The notes under the pieces are model-generated. The model made no database searches. It worked only from the letters and a program-made list of their open reading frames with translations, and had not been told where the DNA came from. Positions 8,833-16,786 of a stretch of 64,000 nucleotides of DNA are shown piece after piece. Within the stretch, counting starts at the first letter, position 1, and every line of letters begins with the position of its first letter. This stretch comes from Cryobacterium glaciale. GTDB taxonomy: Bacteria > Actinomycetota > Actinomycetes > Actinomycetales > Microbacteriaceae. Both the position numbers and the translations under genes were made by a program. The stretch covers positions 1 to 64,000 of the forward strand of contig NZ_SOEY01000020.1 of NCBI RefSeq assembly GCF_004402535.1, read 5' to 3'.

Positions 8833-9855
8833 TTGAACGGAAATGCGACGACGACGCACCGAAACGTCGCCTTGTTGTCGGTCACCAGCCTGATGGCGCC
8901 CCTCATCACGACCTCGGAAGAGATCGATCTTCGGTTGAAGCCGGTTCTGGCGCGCCTCAAGTTGCCGACCGGGCTGCTGCAGCGCGTGGCCGGAGTCTAC
9001 GAGCGCCGTAACTGGGGCCCGAACGAGACCTTCGACGACGCCGCGGTCAAGGCCGGCAAGATTGCGTTGAAAGAGGCTGGCATCAAGCCGAGCGACGTGG
9101 GCCTGCTGATCAACACCTCGGTCACCCGCAAGCACCTCGAACCCTCCGTCGCCGTGCGTATCCACCACGGACTCGGCCTGCCGTCGTCGGCGATCAACTT
9201 CGACATCGCCAATGCCTGCCTCGGCTTCGTCAACGGCATGACGCTCGCCGCGCAGCTCATCGACAGCGGGCAGATCAAGTACGCCGTGATCATCGACGGT
9301 GAAGACGCCGACGAGATCCAGACCAACACGATCGATCGCCTCGGCCGCCCGGGCATCAAGCGCAAAGACTTCATGAGTGAGTTCGCGAGTCTTACCCTCG
9401 GCTCCGGCGCTGCGGCCGCCGTGCTCGGCCCAGCGGATGCCCACCCCGGCGGCCACCGCATCCTCGGCGGCGTCACCCGCGCGGCCACCCAGTTCAACGG
9501 ACTCTGCGTCGGCAGCGTCGACGGCATGTTCACCGATGCGAAGGCCCTGCTCAAGGGCGGCATGGAACTGGTCGTCTCGGCCTGGACCGAAGCCAAACGC
9601 GACTGGAGCTGGTCGAACATGGACCGCTACATCGTGCACCAGGTCTCGGATGTGCACACCAACGCCATCGTCAAGGCGACCGGCATGGACAAGACCAAGG
9701 TTCCGCTGACCTACCCAACGCTCGGCAATGTCGGTCCGGCGTCGATTCCGATCACGCTCTCCCAGGAGGCGTCCAAGCTGCAGCCGGGCAACCGGGTGCT
9801 GCTCATGGGCGTCGGCTCCGGCCTCAACACCGCCATGATGGAACTCGTCTGGTGA
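8833..9855 (+). CDS. oleA: OleA, thiolase-fold acyl-CoA condensing enzyme (long-chain olefin synthesis)
   Basis: This 340-residue thiolase/FabH-fold enzyme condenses two long-chain acyl-CoAs into a 2-alkyl-3-ketoacid, the first step of head-to-head olefin synthesis. The catalytic cysteine is in DIANACLGFVNG (about residue 129). The histidine is in IVHQVSDVHTNA and the asparagine in TLGNVGPAS. Glutamate 103 in KHLEPSVA sits where OleA uses a glutamate for its non-decarboxylating Claisen reaction. Downstream oleBC and oleD settle the assignment over FabH. The start is TTG 8833, with AGGGG eight bases upstream; the next in-frame ATG (8893) would delete a conserved N-terminus. Confidence 0.93.
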   Translation: MNGNATTTHRNVALLSVTSLMAPLITTSEEIDLRLKPVLARLKLPTGLLQRVAGVYERRNWGPNETFDDAAVKAGKIALKEAGIKPSDVGLLINTSVTRKHLEPSVAVRIHHGLGLPSSAINFDIANACLGFVNGMTLAAQLIDSGQIKYAVIIDGEDADEIQTNTIDRLGRPGIKRKDFMSEFASLTLGSGAAAAVLGPADAHPGGHRILGGVTRAATQFNGLCVGSVDGMFTDAKALLKGGMELVVSAWTEAKRDWSWSNMDRYIVHQVSDVHTNAIVKATGMDKTKVPLTYPTLGNVGPASIPITLSQEASKLQPGNRVLLMGVGSGLNTAMMELVW

Positions 9856-9887
9856 CCGGGGGAGCCCGACACCGCCGTCGAATTCTG

Positions 9888-9956
9888 CGAGATGCCAACT
9901 TCGGCCCCATGAATTGTCCAACTCGTGAAAACCAAGGGGCCGAAAGTGGCTTCTCG
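9888..9956. repeat. Imperfect palindromic element between oleA and oleBC
   Basis: Arms of 21 bp at 9888-9908 and 9936-9956 pair with three mismatches. They share CGAGA, GCCA and TTCGGCCCC blocks around a 27-bp AT-richer loop. The element fills almost the whole gap between oleA and the ribosome-binding site of oleBC (GAGGAG at 9965-9970). It resembles a mobile palindromic repeat more than a terminator, since there is no T-run and a T-rich loop is absent. Confidence 0.6.
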
Positions 9957-9970
9957 GGCCGAAGAGGAGT

Positions 9971-12853
9971 GTGACTGAAATCCGCGCAACCACAGCTTCC
10001 CGACTTCCGCGTGCGGTGCCGGCCGTGGCGACTCTGCCGCCGTCTGGGCTGGCTGGGCTAAACCCAGAGTGGTCCAGCCTGGCCGAGGTCGCGGAGAGCG
10101 AAAATGCCGCGGTGACCCACGGCTGGCACGTGCTCGACAACGGCCCGCAGCTCGACGCGCTCGGCGTGATTCCGGTCGGCACCATCCTGTGCGTGCACGG
10201 CAACCCCACCTGGTCCTACCTCTGGCGCGGCCTGCTCGCGTCGGCAACGGATGCCGCAGCGTCGGGCGCGCCGGCCTGGCGAGTGATCGCCATCGACCAG
10301 CTCGACATGGGCTTCTCTGAGCGCACTGCAGGTTTTCGCCCCCTCGCCCGCCGGGTGCGCGACCTCGGCGACCTCACCGACGCGCTCGATCTGGCCGGCC
10401 CGGTCGTTACCCTCGGCCACGACTGGGGCGGCGTCGTCTCGCTCGGCTGGGCCGTCGACCACCCCGAGCTGCTGGCCGGAGTGATGCTGCTCAACACCGC
10501 GGTGCACCAGCCCGTTAACGACGCGATTCCGGCGCCGCTGCGGCTGGCCCTCGGTCGCGGAATCCTCGGCCCGGCGACCGTGGCGACGCCGGCGTTCCTG
10601 GCCACGACGCTGGCCCTCGCGCATCCGCCGTTGTCGAGCGAGGTCAAGCGCGGTTACCGAGCTCCGTATCTGACGAGCGCCCGGCGCGGCGGAATCGGCG
10701 GCTTCGTCGCCGACATTCCGGTCGCACTGGCGCACGAGAGTCGGCCCGAACTCGACCGTATCGCCGAGGCAGTGCGCTCGCTCGCGGTGCCGACGCTGCT
10801 GCTCTGGGGTCCGCGCGACCCGATCTTCAGCGACCGCTACCTCGACGACCTGGTCGAACGGATGCCGCACGCCCGCGTGCACCGCTTCGAGGGCGCTGGG
10901 CATCTGCTTGCCGAAGACGCGGACTATGCCGCCGCCGCGCTGCTCTGGCTCGGCGACGCCGTAGCGCCAGCTTTGGTCAGCTCGTCGCGTTCTCGGAATG
11001 GCGATCTCGGCACGCTCGATCAACGGATGGGAGCGTCGCCTTCGCCGCTCACCGCCGTGTCGGGGTTGCTGGCCGGCGATGCGGTCGCGCCGGCTCCGTT
11101 GGTCGAGACCGTCTCGGCGACGCGAGCCGCGTGGGAAGCCGCGGCGACGCATCCGCTGTGGCATTACCTCGACGAATTACGCGGCTCCGACGAGACCGCC
11201 CTCGTCGACATGCTGCCGACTCCGCGCACGGTCAGCTGGCGGCTACTGTCCCGCCGCGTGCGGCAGATCGGCGCCGGACTCGTGCACATCGGCGTCAGGC
11301 CCGGCGACCGCGTCTCGCTGCTGGTGCCGCCGAGCGCCGACCTCACCGCGGTGCTCTACGCCTGCGTGCGCATCGGCGCCATCGTCGTCGTAGCGGATGC
11401 CGGCCTCGGCCTGGCCGGCCTCACTCGCGCCGTGCGCGGCGCCCGCCCCGACTTCGTCATCGGGGCCGCTCCCGGCCTCATGGCCGCCCGCGCTCTCGGC
11501 TGGCCCGGACGCAAGATTTCCGTCGCGGGTTTTCCGGCCCCGATGGCCCGCCTGCTCAGCGTGGAACACACCCTCGCCGAGCTGATCAGCCTGGGCCAGG
11601 CCCGACTCAGCGCCGGCGACGACCTCCCGCCGGAGCCCGCTCCGAGCGACCCGGCCGCTGTACTGTTCACCTCCGGATCGACTGGCCCGGCCAAGGGCGT
11701 CGTCTACACGCACGGCCAGCTCTCCGCCGTGAGCAACGCCCTCTTTCTGCAGTACGGCGTGGGCGTCGGCACCGGCCTCGTCGCCGGATTCGCCCCATTC
11801 GCACTGCTCGGCCCGGCCCTCGGCGCCCGCTCGGTCACCCCCGACATGGACGTCACCGCGCCCAAGACCCTCACCGCCAGCGCGGTCGCGGCCGCCGTCG
11901 CCGCGATCGACGCCACGGTCGTCTTTCTCTCGCCCGCCGCCCTCGTGAATGTCGTCGCGACCGCCGCCGCGCTCACCTCGGACGACCATGCGGCCCTCGC
12001 CGGGGTGCAGCGTTTTCTGTCGGCCGGCGCGCCGATCTCGGAGAGCCTGCTCGCCCAGGCAGCGGCGCTCATGCCGCAAGCGACCGCGCACACCCCGTAC
12101 GGTATGACCGAGGGCCTGCTCATGGCCGACATCACCCTCGAGGGAATTCGGGCCGCAGCCGGGAGCGCCGCACGGCCGCAGACAGCGGATGCCGCAGTGC
12201 ACGAAGACGGGTCAGTCTTGCTCGCGAACCCGGTCGGCGGCGTCTGCGTCGGGGCCTCGACGCAGACCACGCTCATCCGGATCAGCGCGCTCGACGCGAG
12301 CGGGGCATCCGTTGGGGAACTGTCGGAACAGCCCGACGTGACCGGCGAGATCGTGGTGTCGGCGCCGCACGTGAAGGACCACTACGACCGGCTGTGGCTG
12401 ACCGAGCGGGCCTCGCGTCGTGGGGCCGTGCCGGGCGAACGCTGGCATCGCACCGGCGACGTCGGCCACCTCGACAGTGCGGGCCGACTCTGGGTCGAGG
12501 GCCGCCTGCCGCACGTCCTTGTGACGGCCGACGGCGTGGTCACCCCGGTGGGTCCCGAGCAGCGCATCGAAACGCTGCCCGAGGTTTCTCGGGCGGCCTT
12601 CGTCGGTGTCGGTCCGATCGGCACGCAGCAGCGCGTCGCCGTGATCGAGACCGTGCCGCCCGCCCGCCGGGTACACCGGGCGTCCGAGCCGCTCGCCGCC
12701 GCCGTGCGCGCAATGGTCGGCTCACCGGTCGCCGCCGTGCTCGTCGTGCCCGGCCTGCCGACCGATATCCGCCACAACTCCAAGATTGACCGCAGCCGCC
12801 TGTCTCGCTGGGCCACCGGCATCCTCTCGGGCGGGCGCTGGGTGAAACCGTGA
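9971..12853 (+). CDS. oleBC: OleBC fusion: beta-lactone decarboxylase and beta-lactone synthetase
   Basis: A 960-residue fusion. Residues about 45-335 form an alpha/beta-hydrolase of the haloalkane-dehalogenase type, with the CVHGNPTWSYLW oxyanion segment, the aspartate nucleophile D151 in LGHDWGGVVSLGW and a late histidine in EGAGHLLAED. This OleB part decarboxylates the beta-lactone to the cis-alkene. Residues about 380-960 are an AMP-ligase-type OleC with the P-loop FTSGSTGPAKGVVYTHGQ (about 567-584) and PYGMTEG; OleC closes the 2-alkyl-3-hydroxyacid to a beta-lactone using ATP. Such OleBC fusions are known in actinobacteria such as Micrococcus. GTG 9971 follows GAGGAG closely. The 3' end overlaps oleD by 4 bp. 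Confidence 0.93.
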   Translation: MTEIRATTASRLPRAVPAVATLPPSGLAGLNPEWSSLAEVAESENAAVTHGWHVLDNGPQLDALGVIPVGTILCVHGNPTWSYLWRGLLASATDAAASGAPAWRVIAIDQLDMGFSERTAGFRPLARRVRDLGDLTDALDLAGPVVTLGHDWGGVVSLGWAVDHPELLAGVMLLNTAVHQPVNDAIPAPLRLALGRGILGPATVATPAFLATTLALAHPPLSSEVKRGYRAPYLTSARRGGIGGFVADIPVALAHESRPELDRIAEAVRSLAVPTLLLWGPRDPIFSDRYLDDLVERMPHARVHRFEGAGHLLAEDADYAAAALLWLGDAVAPALVSSSRSRNGDLGTLDQRMGASPSPLTAVSGLLAGDAVAPAPLVETVSATRAAWEAAATHPLWHYLDELRGSDETALVDMLPTPRTVSWRLLSRRVRQIGAGLVHIGVRPGDRVSLLVPPSADLTAVLYACVRIGAIVVVADAGLGLAGLTRAVRGARPDFVIGAAPGLMAARALGWPGRKISVAGFPAPMARLLSVEHTLAELISLGQARLSAGDDLPPEPAPSDPAAVLFTSGSTGPAKGVVYTHGQLSAVSNALFLQYGVGVGTGLVAGFAPFALLGPALGARSVTPDMDVTAPKTLTASAVAAAVAAIDATVVFLSPAALVNVVATAAALTSDDHAALAGVQRFLSAGAPISESLLAQAAALMPQATAHTPYGMTEGLLMADITLEGIRAAAGSAARPQTADAAVHEDGSVLLANPVGGVCVGASTQTTLIRISALDASGASVGELSEQPDVTGEIVVSAPHVKDHYDRLWLTERASRRGAVPGERWHRTGDVGHLDSAGRLWVEGRLPHVLVTADGVVTPVGPEQRIETLPEVSRAAFVGVGPIGTQQRVAVIETVPPARRVHRASEPLAAAVRAMVGSPVAAVLVVPGLPTDIRHNSKIDRSRLSRWATGILSGGRWVKP

Positions 12854-13839
12854 GAGTGCTGGTGACGGGAGCCAGCGGATTCCTCGGCCGCGCCGTCGCC
12901 GCCCGCATCAGCGCTGCCGGGCACGAGGTGCGTACCTTTCAGCGCCGGCCGTCTGGTGTGCCCGGCGTCGAAGACGTGCACGGCTCCATTACGACCGCCG
13001 CCGATACCCCCTACGCCGGCCTCGCCTACGCCGTGAGCGGGATGGACGCCGTTGTACACCTCGCCGCCAAGGTCTCGCTCACCGGTGACCCGGCCGAGTT
13101 CGAGGCGGTCAACGTCGGCGGGACGCGCACCGTGCTGCAGGTCTCCCAGCGGGCCGGCGTCTCCCGATTCGTCTATATCTCCTCGCCGTCGGTGGCTCAC
13201 GCCGGCGCCTCGATCATGGGCTCCGATGCCCTGCCGGCCTCACCCGAGCACGCCCGCGGCGACTACGCCCGCACCAAGGCCAGGGGCGAACTGCTCGTGC
13301 TCGCCGCTGATGCTCCCGGATTCAGTGTTGTCGCCGTGCGCCCGCACCTGGTCTGGGGTCCCGGCGATACCCAGCTGATCGACCGAATCGTCGACCGCGC
13401 CCGCCACGGACGGCTTCCGCTGCTCGGACACGGCGCAGCGCTCATCGACACGACCTACGTCGACAATGCGGCCTCCGCGATCCACGCGGCGCTCGACGCC
13501 GCTCCGGCCGTGCACGGGCAGTCCTACGTGATCACCAACGGTGAACCGCGCCCGGTCGTGGAACTGCTGGCCGGAATCTGTGGCGCGGCCGGCGTGACCG
13601 CTCCGGGCTGGCGGGTGCCGGCATTCGCTGCCCGGGCCGCGGGCTCGGTCATCGAGGCCATCTGGCGCCATCGCGCCGGTACGGATGAACCGCCGATGAC
13701 CCGGTTTCTGGCCGAGCAGCTCTCGACCGCGCACTGGTTCGACCAGCGGCGCACCCGCGCCGACCTGGCCTGGACCCCGTCGGTCTCCCTGGACGAGGGC
13801 TTCGAGCGTCTCGCCGCGCACTATCGCGTACCGCGCTAG
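12850..13839 (+). CDS. oleD: OleD, NADPH-dependent 2-alkyl-3-ketoacid reductase
   Basis: A 329-residue extended short-chain dehydrogenase. It begins RVLVTGASGFLGRAVAARI (NADP-binding GxxGxxG) and has DYARTKARGE, the YxxxK catalytic pair, near residue 140. It reduces the OleA product to the 2-alkyl-3-hydroxyacid used by OleC. The start overlaps the oleBC stop (ATGA), so the two are translationally coupled. Biochemically the order is A, D, C, B, and all four activities are present in this three-gene set. A generic epimerase is the alternative from sequence alone, but the context is decisive. Confidence 0.92.
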   Translation: MRVLVTGASGFLGRAVAARISAAGHEVRTFQRRPSGVPGVEDVHGSITTAADTPYAGLAYAVSGMDAVVHLAAKVSLTGDPAEFEAVNVGGTRTVLQVSQRAGVSRFVYISSPSVAHAGASIMGSDALPASPEHARGDYARTKARGELLVLAADAPGFSVVAVRPHLVWGPGDTQLIDRIVDRARHGRLPLLGHGAALIDTTYVDNAASAIHAALDAAPAVHGQSYVITNGEPRPVVELLAGICGAAGVTAPGWRVPAFAARAAGSVIEAIWRHRAGTDEPPMTRFLAEQLSTAHWFDQRRTRADLAWTPSVSLDEGFERLAAHYRVPR

Positions 13840-13850
13840 CCCCATTATCC

Positions 13851-13924
13851 TGACCGGGCCTGGGCCCCGAAAGCGGGCCCACGATAGAGCATGGGCCCAC
13901 GCACCGGGCCCGGGCCCGGGTGGC
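13851..13924. repeat. Tripartite GC palindromic element, copy 1
   Basis: A 24-bp core at 13875-13898 consists of GGGCCC, a 12-base spacer ACGATAGAGCAT, and GGGCCC. It is flanked on the right by a perfect 16-bp GC palindrome (13904-13919) and on the left by a degenerate one (13851-13874). The core matches 23 of 24 bases of a second copy at 40858-40881. It lies between the convergent oleD and GntR genes. Confidence 0.8.
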
Positions 13925-13941
13925 TTTGTGTGTGCGTCGCG

Positions 13942-14304
13942 TTACGAGCGGATGCCGAGGGCCGCGCGCGCAAACGCGAGCGCCTCCTCGGGTGCGACGC
14001 CGAGCTGGCGCGCCTTGCCGGCAAAGGCCACGGCGGCGACCTGAACCTGCTGCTGGGCGGCCGTACCGTTCGCGGCGATGAAGGATCCGTTGCGGCCCCT
14101 CGTCTCGATGACCTCGTCACGCTCGAGCTCGCGATAGGCACGCGCGACGGTGTTGGCGGCGAGCCCCAGGTCTTCGGCGAGCTTGCGCACGGTCGGCAGC
14201 TTGTCGCCGGGAGCCAGCTCGCCCGAACGCACCGCAGCCAGCACCTGCACCCGCAGCTGCTCGTAGGGCGGGGTCGCCGAGCGCGGATCGACCAGCAGCA
14301 TCAT
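13942..14304 (-). CDS. Small GntR-family (YhcF-type) regulator, copy 1
   Basis: A 120-residue protein with a GntR winged helix: PPYEQLRVQVLAAVRSGEL, KLPTVRKLAEDLGLAANTVARAYRELE and VIETRGRNGSFIA. It has only a short C-terminal helix in place of an effector domain, as in the YhcF/YtrA group that usually controls adjacent membrane or ABC-transport genes. Its ATG overlaps the stop of the upstream membrane-protein gene by 4 bp. It is clearly paralogous to the GntR gene at 15404-15781, so the unit has a regulator at each end. Confidence 0.88.
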   Translation of the reverse strand: MMLLVDPRSATPPYEQLRVQVLAAVRSGELAPGDKLPTVRKLAEDLGLAANTVARAYRELERDEVIETRGRNGSFIAANGTAAQQQVQVAAVAFAGKARQLGVAPEEALAFARAALGIRS

Positions 14305-15335
14305 GCCGGGGTCCGCGTTCGGCTGCCCTGATCCGGCCGATCGCGGGGCTGGTTGTCGGGTCGATCGTCGGGCTGATCATCACCAGCGGCGCCGCGCGCG
14401 CGGCGACGACGGTCGAGTTCGACGGCCGTCTCGGGCCACAGCCGGCGCAAAAAGTGCGTCGTGCTGCGATTGCGCAGGCTCGTCACGCTCCAACTCACCA
14501 GCACCATGATGAGCACCGGCCCCATGATCGTGAACGAGCCGACCAGAATCTCGCCGATCGAGCCGGGCTCGGGCCGGTGGATCGCCTCGCTCAAGGCGAG
14601 GAACAACACGCAGGAGCTCACGGCGGCGATGATCCCGGGAATCCCCACCAGGCTGCGCAGGGTGGTGCTGCGAAAGGCATCGCTCCAGGCCAGTTGAATG
14701 TAGGTTCCGGCCGGTTGCCCGCGGCCGAGCAGGGCGTTTGCCGCCGCCCAGGTGACCAGGCTCGCCGCGGTCGCGAGCGCCAGCAGCAGCCCGGCGGGCC
14801 AGAGAATCGTGCGCACCGAAACGTCATCGAACACCCGATCCGGGTTGATCGCGATGACTCCGAGCACGGCGATATAGCCGAGGGTGGCGAGGCCCAGCAG
14901 ACCCAGTGAGAACGTGCGGTCAAGGGGGGTGACGTAGTCGCCCAGCCCGGGGGAGGCGCTGCGCGCCAGCCGCGGCGCCTCGGCCACCGGCGCGAACGCC
15001 GAGCGGGAATCGTTGCCGATAAGGGCGACCGTCGACCCGACCGTCATCGCGACCACGACCAGGAGCCCGTTCCACGGGTTCTGGCTGCCATTCGTCACGA
15101 GTAGCGTCGCCACGCCCAGCACGAGCCCGACCATCGACCCGACGATCCCCGCGCGTTCGCGGCGATAGATCCGGCTCGACAGCTCGGGAACGATCTCGGG
15201 AACCAAGGCGAGCCCGACCTGCCGGGAGTAGGCGTGCAGCATCCGCTTGCGTGGTTCGGCACGTGCGTTATAGATCAAGCGGATGCCGCGACCCGCTAGT
15301 ACCAGCGCCGCCAGGATCAGTACGACCGTGTCCAC
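14301..15335 (-). CDS. Multi-pass membrane protein of unknown function
   Basis: Starting at GTG 15335, with AAGGAGG just upstream, this is a 344-residue membrane protein. Hydrophobic segments are seen near the N-terminus (VVLILAALVLAG), at GSMVGLVLGVATLLV, LLVVVAMTVGSTVAL, LGLLGLATLGYIAVLGVIA, ILWPAGLLLALATAASLV, IPGIIAAVSSCVLFLAL and GPVLIMVLVSWSV, giving about seven helices. The cytoplasmic tail is rich in Arg and Asp (DRRRRARGAAGDDQ). I recognise no family. The short GntR regulators on both sides suggest it is their controlled target, perhaps an envelope-stress or permease-like protein. Confidence 0.75.
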   Translation of the reverse strand: MDTVVLILAALVLAGRGIRLIYNARAEPRKRMLHAYSRQVGLALVPEIVPELSSRIYRRERAGIVGSMVGLVLGVATLLVTNGSQNPWNGLLVVVAMTVGSTVALIGNDSRSAFAPVAEAPRLARSASPGLGDYVTPLDRTFSLGLLGLATLGYIAVLGVIAINPDRVFDDVSVRTILWPAGLLLALATAASLVTWAAANALLGRGQPAGTYIQLAWSDAFRSTTLRSLVGIPGIIAAVSSCVLFLALSEAIHRPEPGSIGEILVGSFTIMGPVLIMVLVSWSVTSLRNRSTTHFLRRLWPETAVELDRRRRARGAAGDDQPDDRPDNQPRDRPDQGSRTRTPA

Positions 15336-15356
15336 GAAACCCTCCTTTTGTGTGCA

Positions 15357-15382
15357 TTTTGTACCAGAGTAGCAATACAAAA
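15357..15382. promoter_or_regulatory. Candidate GntR operator upstream of the membrane-protein gene
   Basis: TTTTGTA at 15357-15363 and TACAAAA at 15376-15382 form a perfect 7-bp inverted repeat with a 12-bp spacer, in an otherwise GC-rich region. The site lies about 22 bp upstream of the GTG start at 15335, between the second GntR gene and the membrane-protein gene. YtrA/YhcF-type GntR proteins bind repeats of this kind. Confidence 0.65.
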
Positions 15383-15403
15383 CGCGCGGCGCAAGGCCGA
15401 TGA

Positions 15404-15781
15404 TCAGGCGTCGGAACGGCGACTCAGGGCATCGGTGACCAGGGCGAGCGCAGTGTCCGGGCTCACGCCGAGTTGCTCGATGCGCGTCGCGAAGGCGTCG
15501 GCCGCCGCCTGCGCATTGCGATCGGCCGCATCGCCGTTGGGAGCGATGAACGATCCGAACCGGCCACGGGTTTCGATCACGCTGTCCCGTTCCAGCTCGC
15601 GGTAGGCGCGGGCGACCGTGTTCGTGGCCAGGCCGAGCTCGGCGGCGAGGGCCCGCACGGTCGGCAAGCGGGTGTCGTGGGCCAGTTCGCCGGAGCGCAC
15701 GGCCGCGATAACCTGGCTGCGCAACTGCTCGAACGGCGGCGTACTCGACCGGGGGTCAATGGCAATAAAGGAAGCGGGCAC
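15404..15781 (-). CDS. Small GntR-family (YhcF-type) regulator, copy 2
   Basis: A 125-residue paralog of the regulator at 13942-14304, with the same helix-turn-helix (RLPTVRALAAELGLATNTVARAYRELE) and the same VIETRGRFGSFIAPNG wing. The two diverge mainly in the last 40 residues. It is the first gene of the minus-strand set of regulator, membrane protein, regulator. A promoter-like AT-rich gap with the TTTTGTA repeat separates it from the membrane gene. Local duplication of the regulator is the simplest explanation. Confidence 0.88.
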   Translation of the reverse strand: MPASFIAIDPRSSTPPFEQLRSQVIAAVRSGELAHDTRLPTVRALAAELGLATNTVARAYRELERDSVIETRGRFGSFIAPNGDAADRNAQAAADAFATRIEQLGVSPDTALALVTDALSRRSDA

Positions 15782-15828
15782 GGGACCCTCCGTTCAACGT
15801 TATGAGCAATTTTGCCTCGCTACAACGA

Positions 15829-15843
15829 ATGCTGCAACAGCAT
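15829..15843. promoter_or_regulatory. 15-bp palindrome upstream of GntR copy 2
   Basis: ATGCTG-CAA-CAGCAT at 15829-15843 is a perfect palindrome about 48 bp upstream of the GntR start at 15781. It could be an autoregulatory operator. The sequence differs from the TTTTGTA repeat, so different binding specificities of the two paralogs are possible. Confidence 0.4.
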
Positions 15844-15916
15844 ACCCACGGTACGTTCCCGCGAAATGTTCCGCGCGAGTGTGATCGGTTGCTTCCGCCC
15901 CGGCGACGCGGCGGAT

Positions 15917-15940
15917 CGCCCGCTTTCGCGAGAGCGGGCG
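15917..15940. repeat. Hairpin with CGCTTTCGCGAGAGCG core before fetB
   Basis: CGCCCGCT and AGCGGGCG form perfect 8-bp arms around TTCGCGAG, about 25 bp before the permease start. The same CCCGCTTTCGCG word recurs in the hairpin after the gene (16720-16780), so the permease is bracketed by related palindromes. Confidence 0.6.
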
Positions 15941-15964
15941 ACCTCCGCTGGGTAGGCTCGAACA

Positions 15965-16717
15965 GTGACCCTTCCCGCAGAGCTGGCCGGCCTTCTGCCG
16001 ACCCTGGTTGGAGTTGTGCTGTTGCTCGCGGTGGTCGTGACGGTGCTGCGGGGCTATCGCACGCAGCATCCGTTCGCCCCGGCGTTCGCCCTGCTGCGCG
16101 GAACCCTGCAACTGGCCGCGATCAGCCTGATTCTCAGCGGAATCATCAACGACCCGCTCTGGGTCGGTGTCGGTCTGCTCGTCATGTTCGGGGCGGCCGT
16201 CGGCACCGTCACCCGTCGCGTCGGCTTCAGCCGAGCACACCTGGTGCGCGTGGCCGCGGCCATGGGGCTCGGCGTGATCGTGACGCTCACCATCGTTTTT
16301 GCCACCGGCGCGATCGAGTTCTCGCCGCGCTACGTGCTCGCGATCGGCGGCATCATCATCGGCAATGCCATGTCGATCGCCACGCTCAGCGGGCGCCGCT
16401 TCTCCGAGGCGGTCGGTGACCACTGGCCCGAGGTCGAGGGCTGGCTGGCGCTCGGGGCCACGCCGCGGCAATCCACCCGCGACCTGGCCCGACAGGCCGT
16501 CTACTTCGCCATCATCCCGTCCACCGACCAGACCAAGACCACGGGGCTGGTGACGCTGCCGGGAGCGTTCGTTGGAGCGATCTTCGGGGGAGCCTCGCCG
16601 CTCGAGGCCGGCCGGTTTCAGATTGTCGTGCTCGCCGGCATCCTCTGCGCCGGGTCGATCGCCGCGGTCACCCTGCTGCACCTGATCTCCCCGGTGCGCC
16701 AGAAGCCGGTCTCCTAG
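15965..16717 (+). CDS. FetB-like ABC permease (UPF0014 family)
   Basis: A 250-residue integral membrane protein, close to the 259 residues of E. coli FetB. Family features are the early LLRGTLQLAAISLILSG, the AIGGIIIGNAMSIATL segment and the cytoplasmic IIPSTDQTKTTGLVTLPGAF loop followed by IFGGASPLEA. In E. coli, FetAB is linked to iron export and oxidative-stress resistance. No fetA-type ATPase gene is next to it here, so it is an orphan permease whose ATPase must be encoded elsewhere. Start GTG 15965 has no strong ribosome-binding site. Confidence 0.85.
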   Translation: MTLPAELAGLLPTLVGVVLLLAVVVTVLRGYRTQHPFAPAFALLRGTLQLAAISLILSGIINDPLWVGVGLLVMFGAAVGTVTRRVGFSRAHLVRVAAAMGLGVIVTLTIVFATGAIEFSPRYVLAIGGIIIGNAMSIATLSGRRFSEAVGDHWPEVEGWLALGATPRQSTRDLARQAVYFAIIPSTDQTKTTGLVTLPGAFVGAIFGGASPLEAGRFQIVVLAGILCAGSIAAVTLLHLISPVRQKPVS

Positions 16718-16719
16718 TT

Positions 16720-16780
16720 CGCGAGAGCGGGAACTGTGTTGCTTCAGCATCCCGCAAGCAACGAATTTCCCGCTTTCGCG
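16720..16780. terminator. Bidirectional hairpin between convergent fetB-like and Lrp genes
   Basis: CGCGAGAGCGGGAA (16720-16733) pairs with TTCCCGCTTTCGCG (16767-16780) with one mismatch. Between them a second small pair, GTTGCTT and AAGCAAC, can form. The position between two stop codons suits a bidirectional terminator, though it also belongs to the CCCGCTTTCGCG repeat family. Confidence 0.6.
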
Positions 16781-16786
16781 TGACAG

